Part shown: piece after piece, positions 9,701 to 17,467 of the stretch | Layout: each line of letters starts with the position of its first letter | How positions within the stretch are numbered: position 1 is the first letter of the stretch | Assembly: GCA_026129905.1 (NCBI GenBank) | Contig: JAHCHE010000011.1 | Location: 62,001 to 126,000, forward strand | Direction of reading: 5' to 3' | Origin: Bryobacteraceae bacterium | Lineage (GTDB): Bacteria; Acidobacteriota; Terriglobia; Bryobacterales; Bryobacteraceae | DNA: 64,000 nucleotides | Translations under genes and position numbers: made by a program | Notes under the pieces: generated by a model | Told to the model about the DNA's origin: nothing | Seen by the model: only the letters and a program-made list of their open reading frames with translations | Databases searched by the model: none

Positions 9701-9982
9701 CTGACGGAAGGTTTTGAAACCCGATGCGGAAGCTTCCACCGTATAGGTCCCCGCGTTCAAGGTCGGCGCGAGGTAGGTGCCGGTGGTGTCGCTGGCCACG
9801 GTGCGCGAGACGCCGGTTTCCTGTTGCGTCACCTTGACGGTAGCGCTGGGCACGACCGCGCCCGTGGAATCGGTAACGAGACCAACAATGGAGCCCAGGT
9901 TCTGGGCGTTGGCGGTGGTGGAGACCAGCGCCAGACAAAGCAGAACCCCGAGCCACACTTTCTCTTGAAGATGCGCTTGCAT
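6710..9982 (-). CDS. TonB-dependent receptor, Oar-like
   Basis: A 1090-residue outer-membrane protein. Residues 1-26 form a signal peptide ending in ANA. Residues 28-115 are a carboxypeptidase-regulatory-like beta sandwich (GLVTDSTGAVVPSATVKV). A plug-like region follows, with YDRGCGGCVEILPS, then a long beta-barrel ending in a terminal phenylalanine as required for outer-membrane assembly. This architecture is hugely expanded in Acidobacteriota and is thought to import plant or microbial oligosaccharides; the ligand cannot be read from sequence. An AGGGGGG ribosome site precedes the start. It lies directly downstream of a ROK regulator, which suggests sugar-linked control. Confidence 0.92.
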   Translation of the reverse strand: MQAHLQEKVWLGVLLCLALVSTTANAQNLGSIVGLVTDSTGAVVPSATVKVTQQETGVSRTVASDTTGTYLAPTLNAGTYTVEASASGFKTFRQTDIVLNVRDQLRVDVRLEVGQVAETIEVVGETVSLQTETATVEQVVSGTQVQSLMMNGRSFLQLPALIPGASSTQPAFNTPVGVTANAGINFNGLRSSHNVWRVDGQENYDRGCGGCVEILPSVDAIAEFKVSTANSDADMGFGAAGQINLSIKSGTRDFHGTIYEFLRNDKLDANQFFRNINGSPKAKLRFNNFGYNLGGPVVLPGYNKDRNKTFFFWNQEWRKLRSEAVYFQPAIPAAYRTGNFSAATQIIRDPTTELDPATNLYQPFPNNTIPAARIDPNATLLADPNFVFPLPNAEGNRWAGVGGQPINVREEILRVDHNVNERNQIFFRFVHDTTQQQFPTTQWGGQTYPTIGTLFTNQPKAYHGQWTSTFTPNIVNEASLSFSRQPLQLNPSGNFQRPAGLNIPELYEGNNANRIPNIRLQGVTGVTIDTGSWPWTNNLDTWIVRDSLIWNRGKHTLRMGGEFMPLAKRQDLFGLTNGDFYFNNDVVGHDFANFLLGRSFEYRELERQTSPTYMARSGSLNINDSWRASPRLTINLGLRYDMLPHAFEKDDLLAAFYPGLYNPARAPTVLSDGQLVGDYDPLNGIAQAGKDGIPRGIVQNYWNTFLPRIGVAWRPWGESTVVRFGYGIYTERIQGNDVYNVGPNPPNSFTAQIFGAPLSNPGGGAQRRFPSNLQTYDGPYKLPKIHQYNFGIQQRLTSGVVASASYVGTSAAHLQTGRNINQPTPEGAARVLAGQAIVNQVRPFVGWGNINSYENSTGSSYNSLQFSLRTENYRGLTLQASYTWSHALDYVSGDVPGTSHQDSYNTKLERANSNFDRRQMLILSYVYEIPTPRDWGRAARHALGGWTFSGISSFQSGIPLNITLPGDNAGIGGGPYRPDVIRDPNLPSAQRIRERYFDPTAFAQPERGRFGSAARNIVRQGGLNNWDLSVFKNIPLGWESGQLQFRGEFFNAFNHTQWSGYRNGFGTADFGYANAARDARSIQFGLKFLF

Positions 9983-10023
9983 GTTTTACCCCCCTGCCGG
10001 CCGCTACAGCAGCCGGTACAGAA

Positions 10024-10052
10024 TATCTATCACGCTATGTAAGCGCTGTCAA
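10024..10052 (-). promoter_or_regulatory. sigma-70 promoter of the TonB receptor
   Basis: On the minus strand, TTGACA (10052-10047) and TAGATA (10029-10024) are spaced by 17 bases, a near-consensus promoter. Transcription would start near 10017, about 35 bases before the receptor ATG. A second TTGACA copy (10088-10083) lies 36 bases further upstream without a good -10. Confidence 0.7.
10038..10051. promoter_or_regulatory. cre-like operator over the receptor promoter
   Basis: The 14-mer TGTAAGCGCTGTCA fits every fixed position of the catabolite-response consensus TGWAANCGNTNWCA bound by LacI/GalR-family proteins. It covers the -35 box and part of the spacer, a position that would give repression. 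The binding protein is unknown; a LacI-family regulator is the natural candidate, the adjacent ROK protein an alternative. Confidence 0.5.
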
Positions 10053-10143
10053 GAATTTGTTTTGAGGCCAAACTATATTTGTTGTCAAGAAGGGACGACG
10101 CAAAGAGGTTGCCGTGGCGTGGAGGGGCTCGATGGGGGCGGCT

Positions 10144-11343
10144 TCAAGCCGGGATTTCGCGGTTGCCGCCGAAGTCTTTTTGCAGCACGAGAGCGATGGT
10201 ACCCTTCAGGCGGGCCATGCCGTCTTCGTGGGCGGGGATCACCAGCGGCGGCGAACTGCCGGGTAGAGCCTGCGCGCGCACCTGTGATTCAATGACGGGA
10301 CCGAACCGATGCCAGGAGCGGGTCAGGTCGCCGACCACTACGATCCGCTCCGGGGCGAGTCCGGCGACTATCATGCGCATGCCCCGGCCGAGATAGTGCG
10401 CCATTCTCTCCAGGGCCGCTTTGGCCTTGGCGTTACCCTGGTCGGCGAGCGAGAGCAGGTCCGGAAAGTTCAAGCCGCTGGCGCCGGCGCCGGACTCGAG
10501 GAAATAGCGCAGCGCGGCGCGGTTGGAGCCGAACACCTCCCAGCAGCCGCGGCCGCCGCACCCGCAGACCGGCCCCTCCGGATCGAGCGGGACGTGTCCA
10601 AATTCCCCGGCCATCCCGTCGAGGCCGCGAGCCAACCGCCCGTTCAGGAAGATGCCCGTACCGATGCCCTCGGAGACGGTCACCACCACCAGGTTCCGGC
10701 ACCCCTCCATGCGTCCGAACCAGACGGCGGCCAAAACGCAGGCGTTCGCCGCGTTTTCCAACTCGACTTCGAGACCGGTCGCTCTGGCGATTGGGGTGCG
10801 GATGTCGGTCGCCGGCCATTTCAGGTTGGGAGCGAAGACCAGGCGGTCCGCGTCCCGCCCAATGCGTCCGGGCAGGCTGACGCCGATGCCTTCCACTTTT
10901 CGGTCGCCGCAGGAGTGAATCAGCCGCTGGACGCGCTCGATGATGGACCGGATGGCGGCTCGCGGATCGGACGGCGTGGACAACGTCTCCTGGCTGGAAA
11001 ACTGTCCGTTGACGTTGGCCAAAGCCACGGTGGTGTAAATCGGGCGGATATCGACGCCGACAATGACGCGTTCGTCGTTGAGGCGCAGGAAGGTCGGGCG
11101 GCGGCCGCGTGGAAGGCGTCCGGTGGGGCCCTCCAGCACCCAGTTCTCGGCGATCAGTTGTTCGACGATCAGGGAGATGGTGCTGCGCTGGAGTCCGGAA
11201 ACACGCGCCAAATCGGCGCGCGAGATGGGTTGCCGGGTTCGGATCAGGTTGAGAACGATGCGCCGGTTGATGCCGCGAACCACCTCGCTCGAGGCGCCGT
11301 GGGCGCGGCCCAGTTCCAATGTCTCGACCATTTGTTCAATCAC
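10144..11343 (-). CDS. ROK-family transcriptional repressor
   Basis: The 399-residue protein has an N-terminal winged helix (residues 20-85, with SRADLARVSGLQRSTISLIVEQL) fused to a sugar-kinase-like ROK domain. The zinc-binding cysteine cluster appears as CGCGGRGCWEVFGS, and the preceding GEFGHVPLDP is the ROK signature. NagC/Mlc/XylR-type proteins repress sugar-uptake genes until a sugar or sugar phosphate binds. It precedes the TonB receptor on the same strand with a 161-base gap holding a strong promoter, so it may control that receptor. The true start could be a few codons downstream. Confidence 0.92.
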   Translation of the reverse strand: MIEQMVETLELGRAHGASSEVVRGINRRIVLNLIRTRQPISRADLARVSGLQRSTISLIVEQLIAENWVLEGPTGRLPRGRRPTFLRLNDERVIVGVDIRPIYTTVALANVNGQFSSQETLSTPSDPRAAIRSIIERVQRLIHSCGDRKVEGIGVSLPGRIGRDADRLVFAPNLKWPATDIRTPIARATGLEVELENAANACVLAAVWFGRMEGCRNLVVVTVSEGIGTGIFLNGRLARGLDGMAGEFGHVPLDPEGPVCGCGGRGCWEVFGSNRAALRYFLESGAGASGLNFPDLLSLADQGNAKAKAALERMAHYLGRGMRMIVAGLAPERIVVVGDLTRSWHRFGPVIESQVRAQALPGSSPPLVIPAHEDGMARLKGTIALVLQKDFGGNREIPA

Positions 11344-11384
11344 TGAAGTTTATACGAAAAAGGATCGCCGATGTTTCAACAGTC

Positions 11385-11642
11385 CTACAAATCTACGGCG
11401 GACGCCAGATAGCCGCCATCCACCATGATGCACTGTCCGGTGAGAAAGCTCGCGCCGTCGGAGGCCAGCAGGACCGCGGCGCCAACCAGTTCCTCGGGCT
11501 TTCCGAACCGTCCCGTGGGAGTGCGGGCGAGCATCGCCTTCCCGCGCGGGGTTCCAGTCACGATGTCGCTATTCATCTCCGTGGGAAAGATGCCCGGCGC
11601 GATGGCGTTGACGCAGATGCCGTCTTTGGCCCACGGCAGCAT
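11385..11642 (-). pseudogene. short-chain dehydrogenase C-terminal fragment
   Basis: An 85-codon fragment matching only the end of a classical SDR: DGICVNAIAPGIFPTEM, then RFGKPEELVGAAVLLASDGASFLTG, then IMVDGGY. The nucleotide-binding Gly motif and the YxxxK catalytic segment should lie upstream but are absent, and no other frame resumes the similarity. A full enzyme would be about 250 residues. It lies beside the ROK gene and may be what is left of a sugar-acid dehydrogenase. Confidence 0.75.
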
Positions 11643-11940
11643 TCCTCGATGAGCTGCGCCCGGCGGGCGTAGCGCGGGCGCCGTGTTCGGCCAACCCGAG
11701 CGCGATAGTCCGCTTCGTCTCCGAGTTGGTCCGTTACCAGGTTTTCGATCCCGCCGGAACTTGAGTCAACGATGTATCGGTGTCGATTCATCGCTTGAGC
11801 GACTCGGTTTCCGCTGCTCTCAAGAGAGGGAAGGTCAAGAGGACACGTGGATGCGATCCCTCTCAGCAAACTGGGGGCTACGCGGGTGGGTGACAGGACG
11901 TTGATCTTCGGTAAGGAACCTCAGTTAATCCTAGCCTCCG
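11643..11940. other. stretch without recognisable gene
   Basis: This ~300-base interval separates the truncated SDR from the end of the Gfo/Idh/MocA gene. No domain, hairpin or promoter stands out; it may include DNA replaced when the SDR lost its N-terminus. Confidence 0.4.
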
Positions 11941-13284
11941 CTAGACGCTTTCCGGCTCCGGATGGATCCAGGGTTTGCGGTACGGCCGCCGCAGCAGGCG
12001 GTTCGCCTCCTCGTCGCCCACCACCCGGTGTTTCACCGGATCCCAGGTTAGGGTCCTGCCGAGTTGTAGCGATAGGTTCGCCAGAATGCAGCTTGCGCTC
12101 GATATGTGCCCCTGCTCGATGTCGGCCACCGGTTTGCCGCGCGAGGCGACGGCGGCCAGCAGATCTTTCATGTGGTAGCGGATCGCCGGGGCGACGTGCC
12201 TCTCGAGCGCTTCCTCCGTCTTGTCCTCCGGGTACTCCTCGAGCTCGTACTTGACGTCTTTGTGAACCGTCTGGGCGCCCTTCTCCATCGGGGTGAAGTC
12301 GTAGCGAAACACGCTGGCCTTCAACGTGCCCTTGTCGCCGTAGAAGGTCGCTCCCCAGGGATAGTCCGGATCGGGCGGATGGCCCCAACTGCGGTGCTGC
12401 CAGACCACCTTCAGGTCGTCGTACTCGAAGGTTGCCGTCTGCGTGTCGGTGATGTTGGCCTTGCTCTTCTTGTCGATCAGAATCCCGCCCGCCGACGAGA
12501 TCCGTTTGGGCCAGCCCAGGTCCAGCATCCAGCGCACCATGTCGAACATGTGGATGCACATGTCGCCCACGATGCCGTTGCCGTATTCCATGAATGCGCG
12601 CCAGCTTCGCGGATGCGCCAGCGAATTGTACGGCCGCATCGGCGCCGGGCCCGTCCACATCTCGTAATCGAGATTCGCGGGCGGCGCCGTGTCCGGCGGG
12701 TTCTCCCGCGTCCGCATGTGGTAGTAGCAGTAGGTCTCCACCAGCGCGATCCGGCCGAGCTTGCCTTGCTTGATGAAGCGGTCGCGCGCCTCCGCCAGGT
12801 GCGGCGTGCTGCGCCGCTGCGTGCCCACCTGGACCACGCGCCCGTACTTGCGCGCGGCGGCCACCATGGCCTGGCCTTCGACGACGTCCACGCTGATGGG
12901 CTTCTGGACGTACATGTCGATTCCCGCCTTGGCCGCCTCGATCATCGGCAGCGCGTGCCAGTGATCGGGCGTGGCGATGATGACCAGGTCCAGGTCTTTC
13001 TGCCGGAGCATTTCCCGGTAGTCCGCGAAGGTACGGGGCTTCTTCTTCGACGCCTGCCGCGTGGCGACCATATCCGCCGCCTGGGCCAGCATCGTTTTGT
13101 CCACATCGCACAGCGAGACCACCTCGACCGGCGCCACCTGAATAAGCCGGAACAGGTCGCACTTGCCATACCAGCCCGAGCCGATCAGGCCCACGCGTTT
13201 CGGTTTCTCGTCGGCGAACGGCGCCGCGTACGCCGCGGCGGCCAACCCGGCGGCGCCGGAGCGCAGAAATCGACGTCGATCCAT
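11941..13284 (-). CDS. Gfo/Idh/MocA-family oxidoreductase, Tat-exported
   Basis: A 447-residue protein with a twin-arginine signal (MDRRRFLRSGAAGLAAAAYA), then a Rossmann domain with VGLIGSGWYGKCDLF and DLVIIATPDHWH, then EAAKAGIDMYVQKPIS carrying the conserved lysine. The C-terminal half is the family's beta-sheet domain. Members oxidise or epimerise sugars or inositol with a bound NAD(P). The ATG at 13284 has AAGGAG upstream and puts the Tat motif at the N-terminus; an upstream frame extension lacks both. Exported members of this type are abundant in Acidobacteriota and Planctomycetes; the substrate is unknown. Confidence 0.9.
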   Translation of the reverse strand: MDRRRFLRSGAAGLAAAAYAAPFADEKPKRVGLIGSGWYGKCDLFRLIQVAPVEVVSLCDVDKTMLAQAADMVATRQASKKKPRTFADYREMLRQKDLDLVIIATPDHWHALPMIEAAKAGIDMYVQKPISVDVVEGQAMVAAARKYGRVVQVGTQRRSTPHLAEARDRFIKQGKLGRIALVETYCYYHMRTRENPPDTAPPANLDYEMWTGPAPMRPYNSLAHPRSWRAFMEYGNGIVGDMCIHMFDMVRWMLDLGWPKRISSAGGILIDKKSKANITDTQTATFEYDDLKVVWQHRSWGHPPDPDYPWGATFYGDKGTLKASVFRYDFTPMEKGAQTVHKDVKYELEEYPEDKTEEALERHVAPAIRYHMKDLLAAVASRGKPVADIEQGHISSASCILANLSLQLGRTLTWDPVKHRVVGDEEANRLLRRPYRKPWIHPEPESV

Positions 13285-13739
13285 CAATGATTTCTCCTTC
13301 TCGGGAAATGAGGCAAAGATCAGTATACTTGGCTGCGCGCCGGGGACGAGCCCAGCTATCAAAACGGATAGGCCGCCAGGCGCGCCTGGCCCGCCGGACG
13401 AACTCATTGATAACATCGTCCGTTAGCGCCGGAAATCTCGCACGCACGCGCGGACGGTTTGCCGGCGCTTCGCGCGCAATCTGTGCTGTGGGGGAACGCA
13501 ATGGCCGCTGACCGGCAACATGCCCATCATCTAAAGACTCCCCCCACGCCTGATGGCTAAGCGTGTTGTTGGGACCGAGCAGGCCAAGACCGATATTCGC
13601 GCCATCGATCAAACTATCGCTTTGCGGATCCTCAAGACTCTGGCGTTCCACTTATGCGGGGGCGCGAACAGGCGGGCAGACGCGTGCTCCTCGTGTGACA
13701 TCGCTTCACCGACCCGCGACCAGGCATTGCGCGGGAGGT
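13285..13739. other. intergenic stretch with a possible toxin remnant
   Basis: This ~455-base stretch lies upstream of the Gfo/Idh/MocA gene and downstream of the di-haem oxidoreductase, both on the minus strand. The first part should hold the promoter of the former. The only protein-like signal is the RelE-like fragment listed separately. Confidence 0.45.
13553..13672 (+). pseudogene. RelE/ParE-type toxin fragment
   Basis: About 38 codons resemble the first helices of RelE-family toxins, which typically have AK(R/A)D(L/I)RxLDRxTALRILxxL; here TEQAKTDIRAIDQTIALRILKTLAFH is read in two adjoining blocks. The similarity then breaks off and the frame becomes arginine-rich. No antitoxin is found on either side. 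The match is short, so it is listed with low confidence. Confidence 0.35.
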
Positions 13740-15314
13740 TCACTCGGGATCCCTCGGATCGTTGAACAGCACCGTAAGCGCTATACTGCCGTGGCCCCGC
13801 TGCGGGAAATATTCCGTGCTGCGGCTTCCTGGATTGAGATTTGACGCGGTGTCGTCCGGCGGAAACAGGATCAGCGAACGGAGGAACTCGAGCATGTCCT
13901 GGCGATCGAGCCGGCTCAGCGCCGCATAGGCATCCCGCGCCGCCTGCGCCTCGCCGCCGTGCCTCAGGATCACGTCGTTCAGCGTCATGCTGCGCCCGTC
14001 GTGTCCGTATGGGGGGGTACTGCCGACTCCCCACAGCGGAAGCGTCATGAACTCGTTGCGCATCGTGCCGTCGTAGTCGCGCTCATGGAAGTCCGGGCCG
14101 AGATCGTGCCGTTTAAAATCCGTGAAGATGTCGCGCACAAGAAACGGTTTTCCGGCGGGCTGCTTAACGGAGGGGTGCCCGCTCGAATCCTCTACGGTTT
14201 CGAACAACGGTGTGGCCGTCGCGAATAGGCTGTTGAACATTCCGTTTACCGGATCGTGCACTGTCTCGACGTCCGCAACCCGGCGGTCGTGATCGATTTT
14301 CAGATCGCTGACGTGGCAGGAAGCGCATCCGACTTGGTTGAAGACGTCGCGCCCGCGCGCCGTCCCCTCATTCTGTTCCCCGAGGGCAGGCTTCAAATAG
14401 TTGAGCAGGTAGAACTCCAGGAAGTCCACGGCGGCCTGCGGCGCCTCATTCGCGACACCGTCCTCGTCAGGGTCGGCTTGCGCATCCGTGGCCGGCGGAG
14501 AATCGAGCTTATCCAGATAACCGTCCACGACCATGCCGGCCGGCGTCACGATCCGCCCGCCGGCGGCAGCTTGGGTCAAATCGGAATCCACGGCCTGCAA
14601 TCCCATCTCGTTCTGTAGAGCGCCTACGATGAAATCGCGAATGGAATAGGCGCCGCCATGGGCAAAAAACGGCCGGACTCGCAGGTCGGGGTCCACCCCT
14701 TTGACGTTCGATACATCCACTCTTCCGTCTGGATTGGCCGTGATCTCCCCGAACTCAACGCCTTTGGCGCGCAGCGTCCTGACCACGCGGGACTGCGTCA
14801 TACAGGCGGCTCGGATGGCCTCCGCGCGCTGGACGCGCAGTTCCGCCGTCATTTCGTCGCCCAACATTTCGCGCAGCCCGAGTCCGAACAGATGCGGTGC
14901 ATTCCGGCTGTCGGGCCGCGTGACGACAACGCCGCCAAAACCAGCGGAGCCGCGCGGCAGGCCGTGACATCCGGCGCAACTGTCCGACAGGCCGGCGCCA
15001 ATCGCCAGAATCGTGTTGATGTCTCCTTGTCCGTCTCCCACGATCGGCCCGTGGCCTTGCTCTTTGCTGAACTTGCGGTTAAACAACTGGCGTCCCCGGC
15101 GGATTGCGCGGAACGGATCACGCGCAATGATGAAGGATGAGGAATCCGGCGTGGACCAGTCTCCTCGTCCGGCGCCGATCTGCTCGGCGTAGGACTTGCG
15201 AATCCCTTCGCCCTCCGCGTTGGGTGATCGAGTGTGATCAATGAGTTGCGCCGATGCGGAAATTGACAGCAGCAGCGCCAGCGATCCCGAAATGCCGATC
15301 TCTTTGGCCGCCAT
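13740..15314 (-). CDS. di-haem oxidoreductase (c-type, peroxidase-like)
   Basis: A 524-residue exported protein of the di-haem oxidoreductase family (DUF1111/DHOR type). After a signal peptide ending near SASAQ, the first haem site is CAGCH at residues 113-117 and the second CASCH at 330-334. Family landmarks also include VRPFFAHGGAYSIRDF, and TLPLWGVGSTPPYGHDGRS with a likely distal ligand region. Members are periplasmic and related to cytochrome c peroxidases; the substrate is unknown. The ATG at 15314 is chosen because GGGAG precedes it and it starts the signal peptide. Confidence 0.88.
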   Translation of the reverse strand: MAAKEIGISGSLALLLSISASAQLIDHTRSPNAEGEGIRKSYAEQIGAGRGDWSTPDSSSFIIARDPFRAIRRGRQLFNRKFSKEQGHGPIVGDGQGDINTILAIGAGLSDSCAGCHGLPRGSAGFGGVVVTRPDSRNAPHLFGLGLREMLGDEMTAELRVQRAEAIRAACMTQSRVVRTLRAKGVEFGEITANPDGRVDVSNVKGVDPDLRVRPFFAHGGAYSIRDFIVGALQNEMGLQAVDSDLTQAAAGGRIVTPAGMVVDGYLDKLDSPPATDAQADPDEDGVANEAPQAAVDFLEFYLLNYLKPALGEQNEGTARGRDVFNQVGCASCHVSDLKIDHDRRVADVETVHDPVNGMFNSLFATATPLFETVEDSSGHPSVKQPAGKPFLVRDIFTDFKRHDLGPDFHERDYDGTMRNEFMTLPLWGVGSTPPYGHDGRSMTLNDVILRHGGEAQAARDAYAALSRLDRQDMLEFLRSLILFPPDDTASNLNPGSRSTEYFPQRGHGSIALTVLFNDPRDPE

Positions 15315-15600
15315 GGTAAGCACTCCCGTTCCCTCTGCTTCGTTGGCCCACAAGCGGACTGAACCGCCAATTTCCACCCGCCCCTTCCGAGCGCGTCCTG
15401 CGCTGACTGGTGCGTGACGGTCTTCCCAGTACGAGCGATCGGCTCAGGTACTTGAAGGTTCGTCAACCTAGTGACCGGTGACTCGCTGTTGTTACGTGCT
15501 GGAGGGGTGCTGTGGTAACCGTGGCGCTCGCCGATGCTGAGTGCCCGCTGACGCCGCCGCGCTGGACCGCCGTGCTACGCTGGCGCTTTGAGGTGATGCG

Positions 15601-16380
15601 ATGAAGCGCGTTTGGGCTGCCGCGATCCTGGCTCTGCCGCTGGCGGGGCAACTTCCGCCGCCGAATCAAGCCGGGGTGGCGATGGGCCACCTGCACCTGC
15701 TGGTGAAAGACGTCGCAGCCAGCCGCAAGCTGTGGGTGGAGGGGCTCGGCGCGACTCCGGTGATGCTCGGGCCGATGGAATTGCTGAAGTTCCCCGGCGC
15801 GCTGGTGGCTTTGCGCGAGGGCGAGCCCAACGGAGGCACGGAAGGGTCTGTGGTGAACCACCTCGGCTTCGCGGTTCGCGACCTGAAGGCGGCCGAGGCG
15901 CGGTGGAGGGCCGCCGGGGGTGAAGTCTACGAGCGGCGTCCGCAGCCGAACCAGCTTTTCCTGCGCCTGCCCGGGGACGTCAAGGTCGAGCTTACGGAAG
16001 ACCCGACGCTGGAGGTTCCCATCGCCCACCATCACGTGCATTTCTATACGGCCGCCGTCGAAGAAGCGCGCGACTGGTACGTCAAGACGTTCGGCGCGAA
16101 GGCGGGCCGCCGCGGACGCTTCGAAGCCGCCGACGTGCCCGGCGCGAACCTGTCGTTTTCGCCGGCGCAGGAGCCGCCCGGCGGAACCAAGGGGCGGGCG
16201 CTCGATCACATCGGGTTCGAGGTGAAGGGGCTCGAGGCGTTCTGTAAGAGACTCGAGCAACAGGGGGTGAAGTTCGACATCCCCTACAGCCACGTCGAGA
16301 GACTCGGCATCGATATCGCGTTCTTCACCGACCCCTGGGGCGCCTACATCGAGCTGACCGAGGGCCTCGACAAGCTGTAA
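15601..16380 (+). CDS. exported VOC-family (glyoxalase-like) protein
   Basis: A 259-residue protein with a signal peptide (MKRVWAAAILALPLAG) and two vicinal-oxygen-chelate modules, about residues 25-135 and 140-255. Metal-ligand candidates include His in GHLHLLVKD and HHHVHFYT, and Glu in the closing YIELTEG. The sequence resembles glyoxalase/bleomycin-resistance proteins or extradiol dioxygenases, but export makes detoxification of cytosolic methylglyoxal unlikely. It is followed 3 bases later by an NHL-repeat gene and is probably co-transcribed with it. Confidence 0.85.
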   Translation: MKRVWAAAILALPLAGQLPPPNQAGVAMGHLHLLVKDVAASRKLWVEGLGATPVMLGPMELLKFPGALVALREGEPNGGTEGSVVNHLGFAVRDLKAAEARWRAAGGEVYERRPQPNQLFLRLPGDVKVELTEDPTLEVPIAHHHVHFYTAAVEEARDWYVKTFGAKAGRRGRFEAADVPGANLSFSPAQEPPGGTKGRALDHIGFEVKGLEAFCKRLEQQGVKFDIPYSHVERLGIDIAFFTDPWGAYIELTEGLDKL

Positions 16381-16383
16381 GCC

Positions 16384-17457
16384 ATGCGCGCCGCGCTCTG
16401 CCTCGCCCTCGCCGCCTTCGCCGCCACCGCCGCCGAAAGGATCGAAACGGTGGCCGGAACGGGCGAAAAGCAGCTCGGGCTATTCGAAGGCCGCGCGGCG
16501 CAGGTGAACATCGGTCAGCCCTTCGGCGTCGAGTTCGGTCCGGACGGAGGGCTCTACATTACGGAGGTCGAGAACCACCGGGTGCTGCGGCTCGACCTCG
16601 GTTCCGGCGCGGTCAAGACCGTTGCGGGTTCCGGGCGCAAGGGGCACTCGGGCGATGGCGGTCCGGCGGCCGAGGCCGCCCTCGACGAACCGTACGAGGT
16701 CCGCTTCGACGGCGCAGGCAACATGTACTTCGTCGAGATGGCCGGCCAGGTGATCCGGCGCGTCGACAAGGCCGGCGGACGGATCGCAACCATCGCGGGG
16801 ACGCCCGGCGTGAAGGGATTCGGCGGCGATGGCGGTCCGGCGGCCAAGGCCGAGTTCAGCAACCCGCACTCGATCGCGATCGACTTGGAGAAGAATCACC
16901 TGTATGTGGCCGATATCGGCAATCACCGCATCCGGCGGATCGACCTGCGGACAGGCCTGGTGGAAACGGTCGCGGGCAACGGCGAGGCCAAGCTCCCGCA
17001 AGAGGGCGTCGCGGCCGGCACCCCGATGATGGAGCCCCGCGCGCTGTACATCGAAGGGCGGAACTTGTGGATCGCGCTCCGCAACGGCCACAGCGTGTGG
17101 AAGATGGACCTCGATACGCGGCGGCTCGAGCGCATCGCCGGAACCGGAGCGCAAGGCTACAGCGGCGACGGCGGGCCCGCGAAGCTGGCCACGATGAACG
17201 GGCCCAAAGGCATCGCCGTTTCGGGCGGGCACGTCTACGTGGTCGACACCGAAAACCAGGCGATCCGGGACATCGACCTGAAGACGCGCACAATCCGCAC
17301 CATCGCCGGGTCCGGACCCGCCGGCCGCGGTTACGGTGGAGACGGCGGGCCGGCGACGGAAGCGAAGTTGGACCGGCCGCACGGGATCTGCGCCGGACGC
17401 GACGGCGCGGTCTACATCGGCGACACCAACAACCACCGCGTCCGGGCGATCCGCTGA
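16384..17457 (+). CDS. NHL-repeat beta-propeller protein
   Basis: A 357-residue secreted protein: signal peptide at residues 1-18 and then repeated blades of about 55 residues. The repeated pattern is the NHL type, with YITEVENHRVLRLDL, YVADIGNHRIRRIDL and YIGDTNNHRVRAIR, alternating with VAGxGxxGxxGDGGPA loops. It forms a closed propeller likely used for protein or ligand contact. No catalytic residues are evident. It sits 3 bases after the VOC gene. Its end lies 10 bases from the convergent DUF5107/TPR gene. Confidence 0.88.
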   Translation: MRAALCLALAAFAATAAERIETVAGTGEKQLGLFEGRAAQVNIGQPFGVEFGPDGGLYITEVENHRVLRLDLGSGAVKTVAGSGRKGHSGDGGPAAEAALDEPYEVRFDGAGNMYFVEMAGQVIRRVDKAGGRIATIAGTPGVKGFGGDGGPAAKAEFSNPHSIAIDLEKNHLYVADIGNHRIRRIDLRTGLVETVAGNGEAKLPQEGVAAGTPMMEPRALYIEGRNLWIALRNGHSVWKMDLDTRRLERIAGTGAQGYSGDGGPAKLATMNGPKGIAVSGGHVYVVDTENQAIRDIDLKTRTIRTIAGSGPAGRGYGGDGGPATEAKLDRPHGICAGRDGAVYIGDTNNHRVRAIR

Positions 17458-17467
17458 CGCCGCCGGA

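Noticed and set aside
8216-10042. A 608-codon open frame antisense to the TonB receptor
   Set aside because: The receptor has a signal peptide, domain order and barrel end; the opposite frame shows no motif.
13609-14034. Open frames overlapping the end of the di-haem oxidoreductase
   Set aside because: They overlap a well-supported coding sequence and have no motif or ribosome site.
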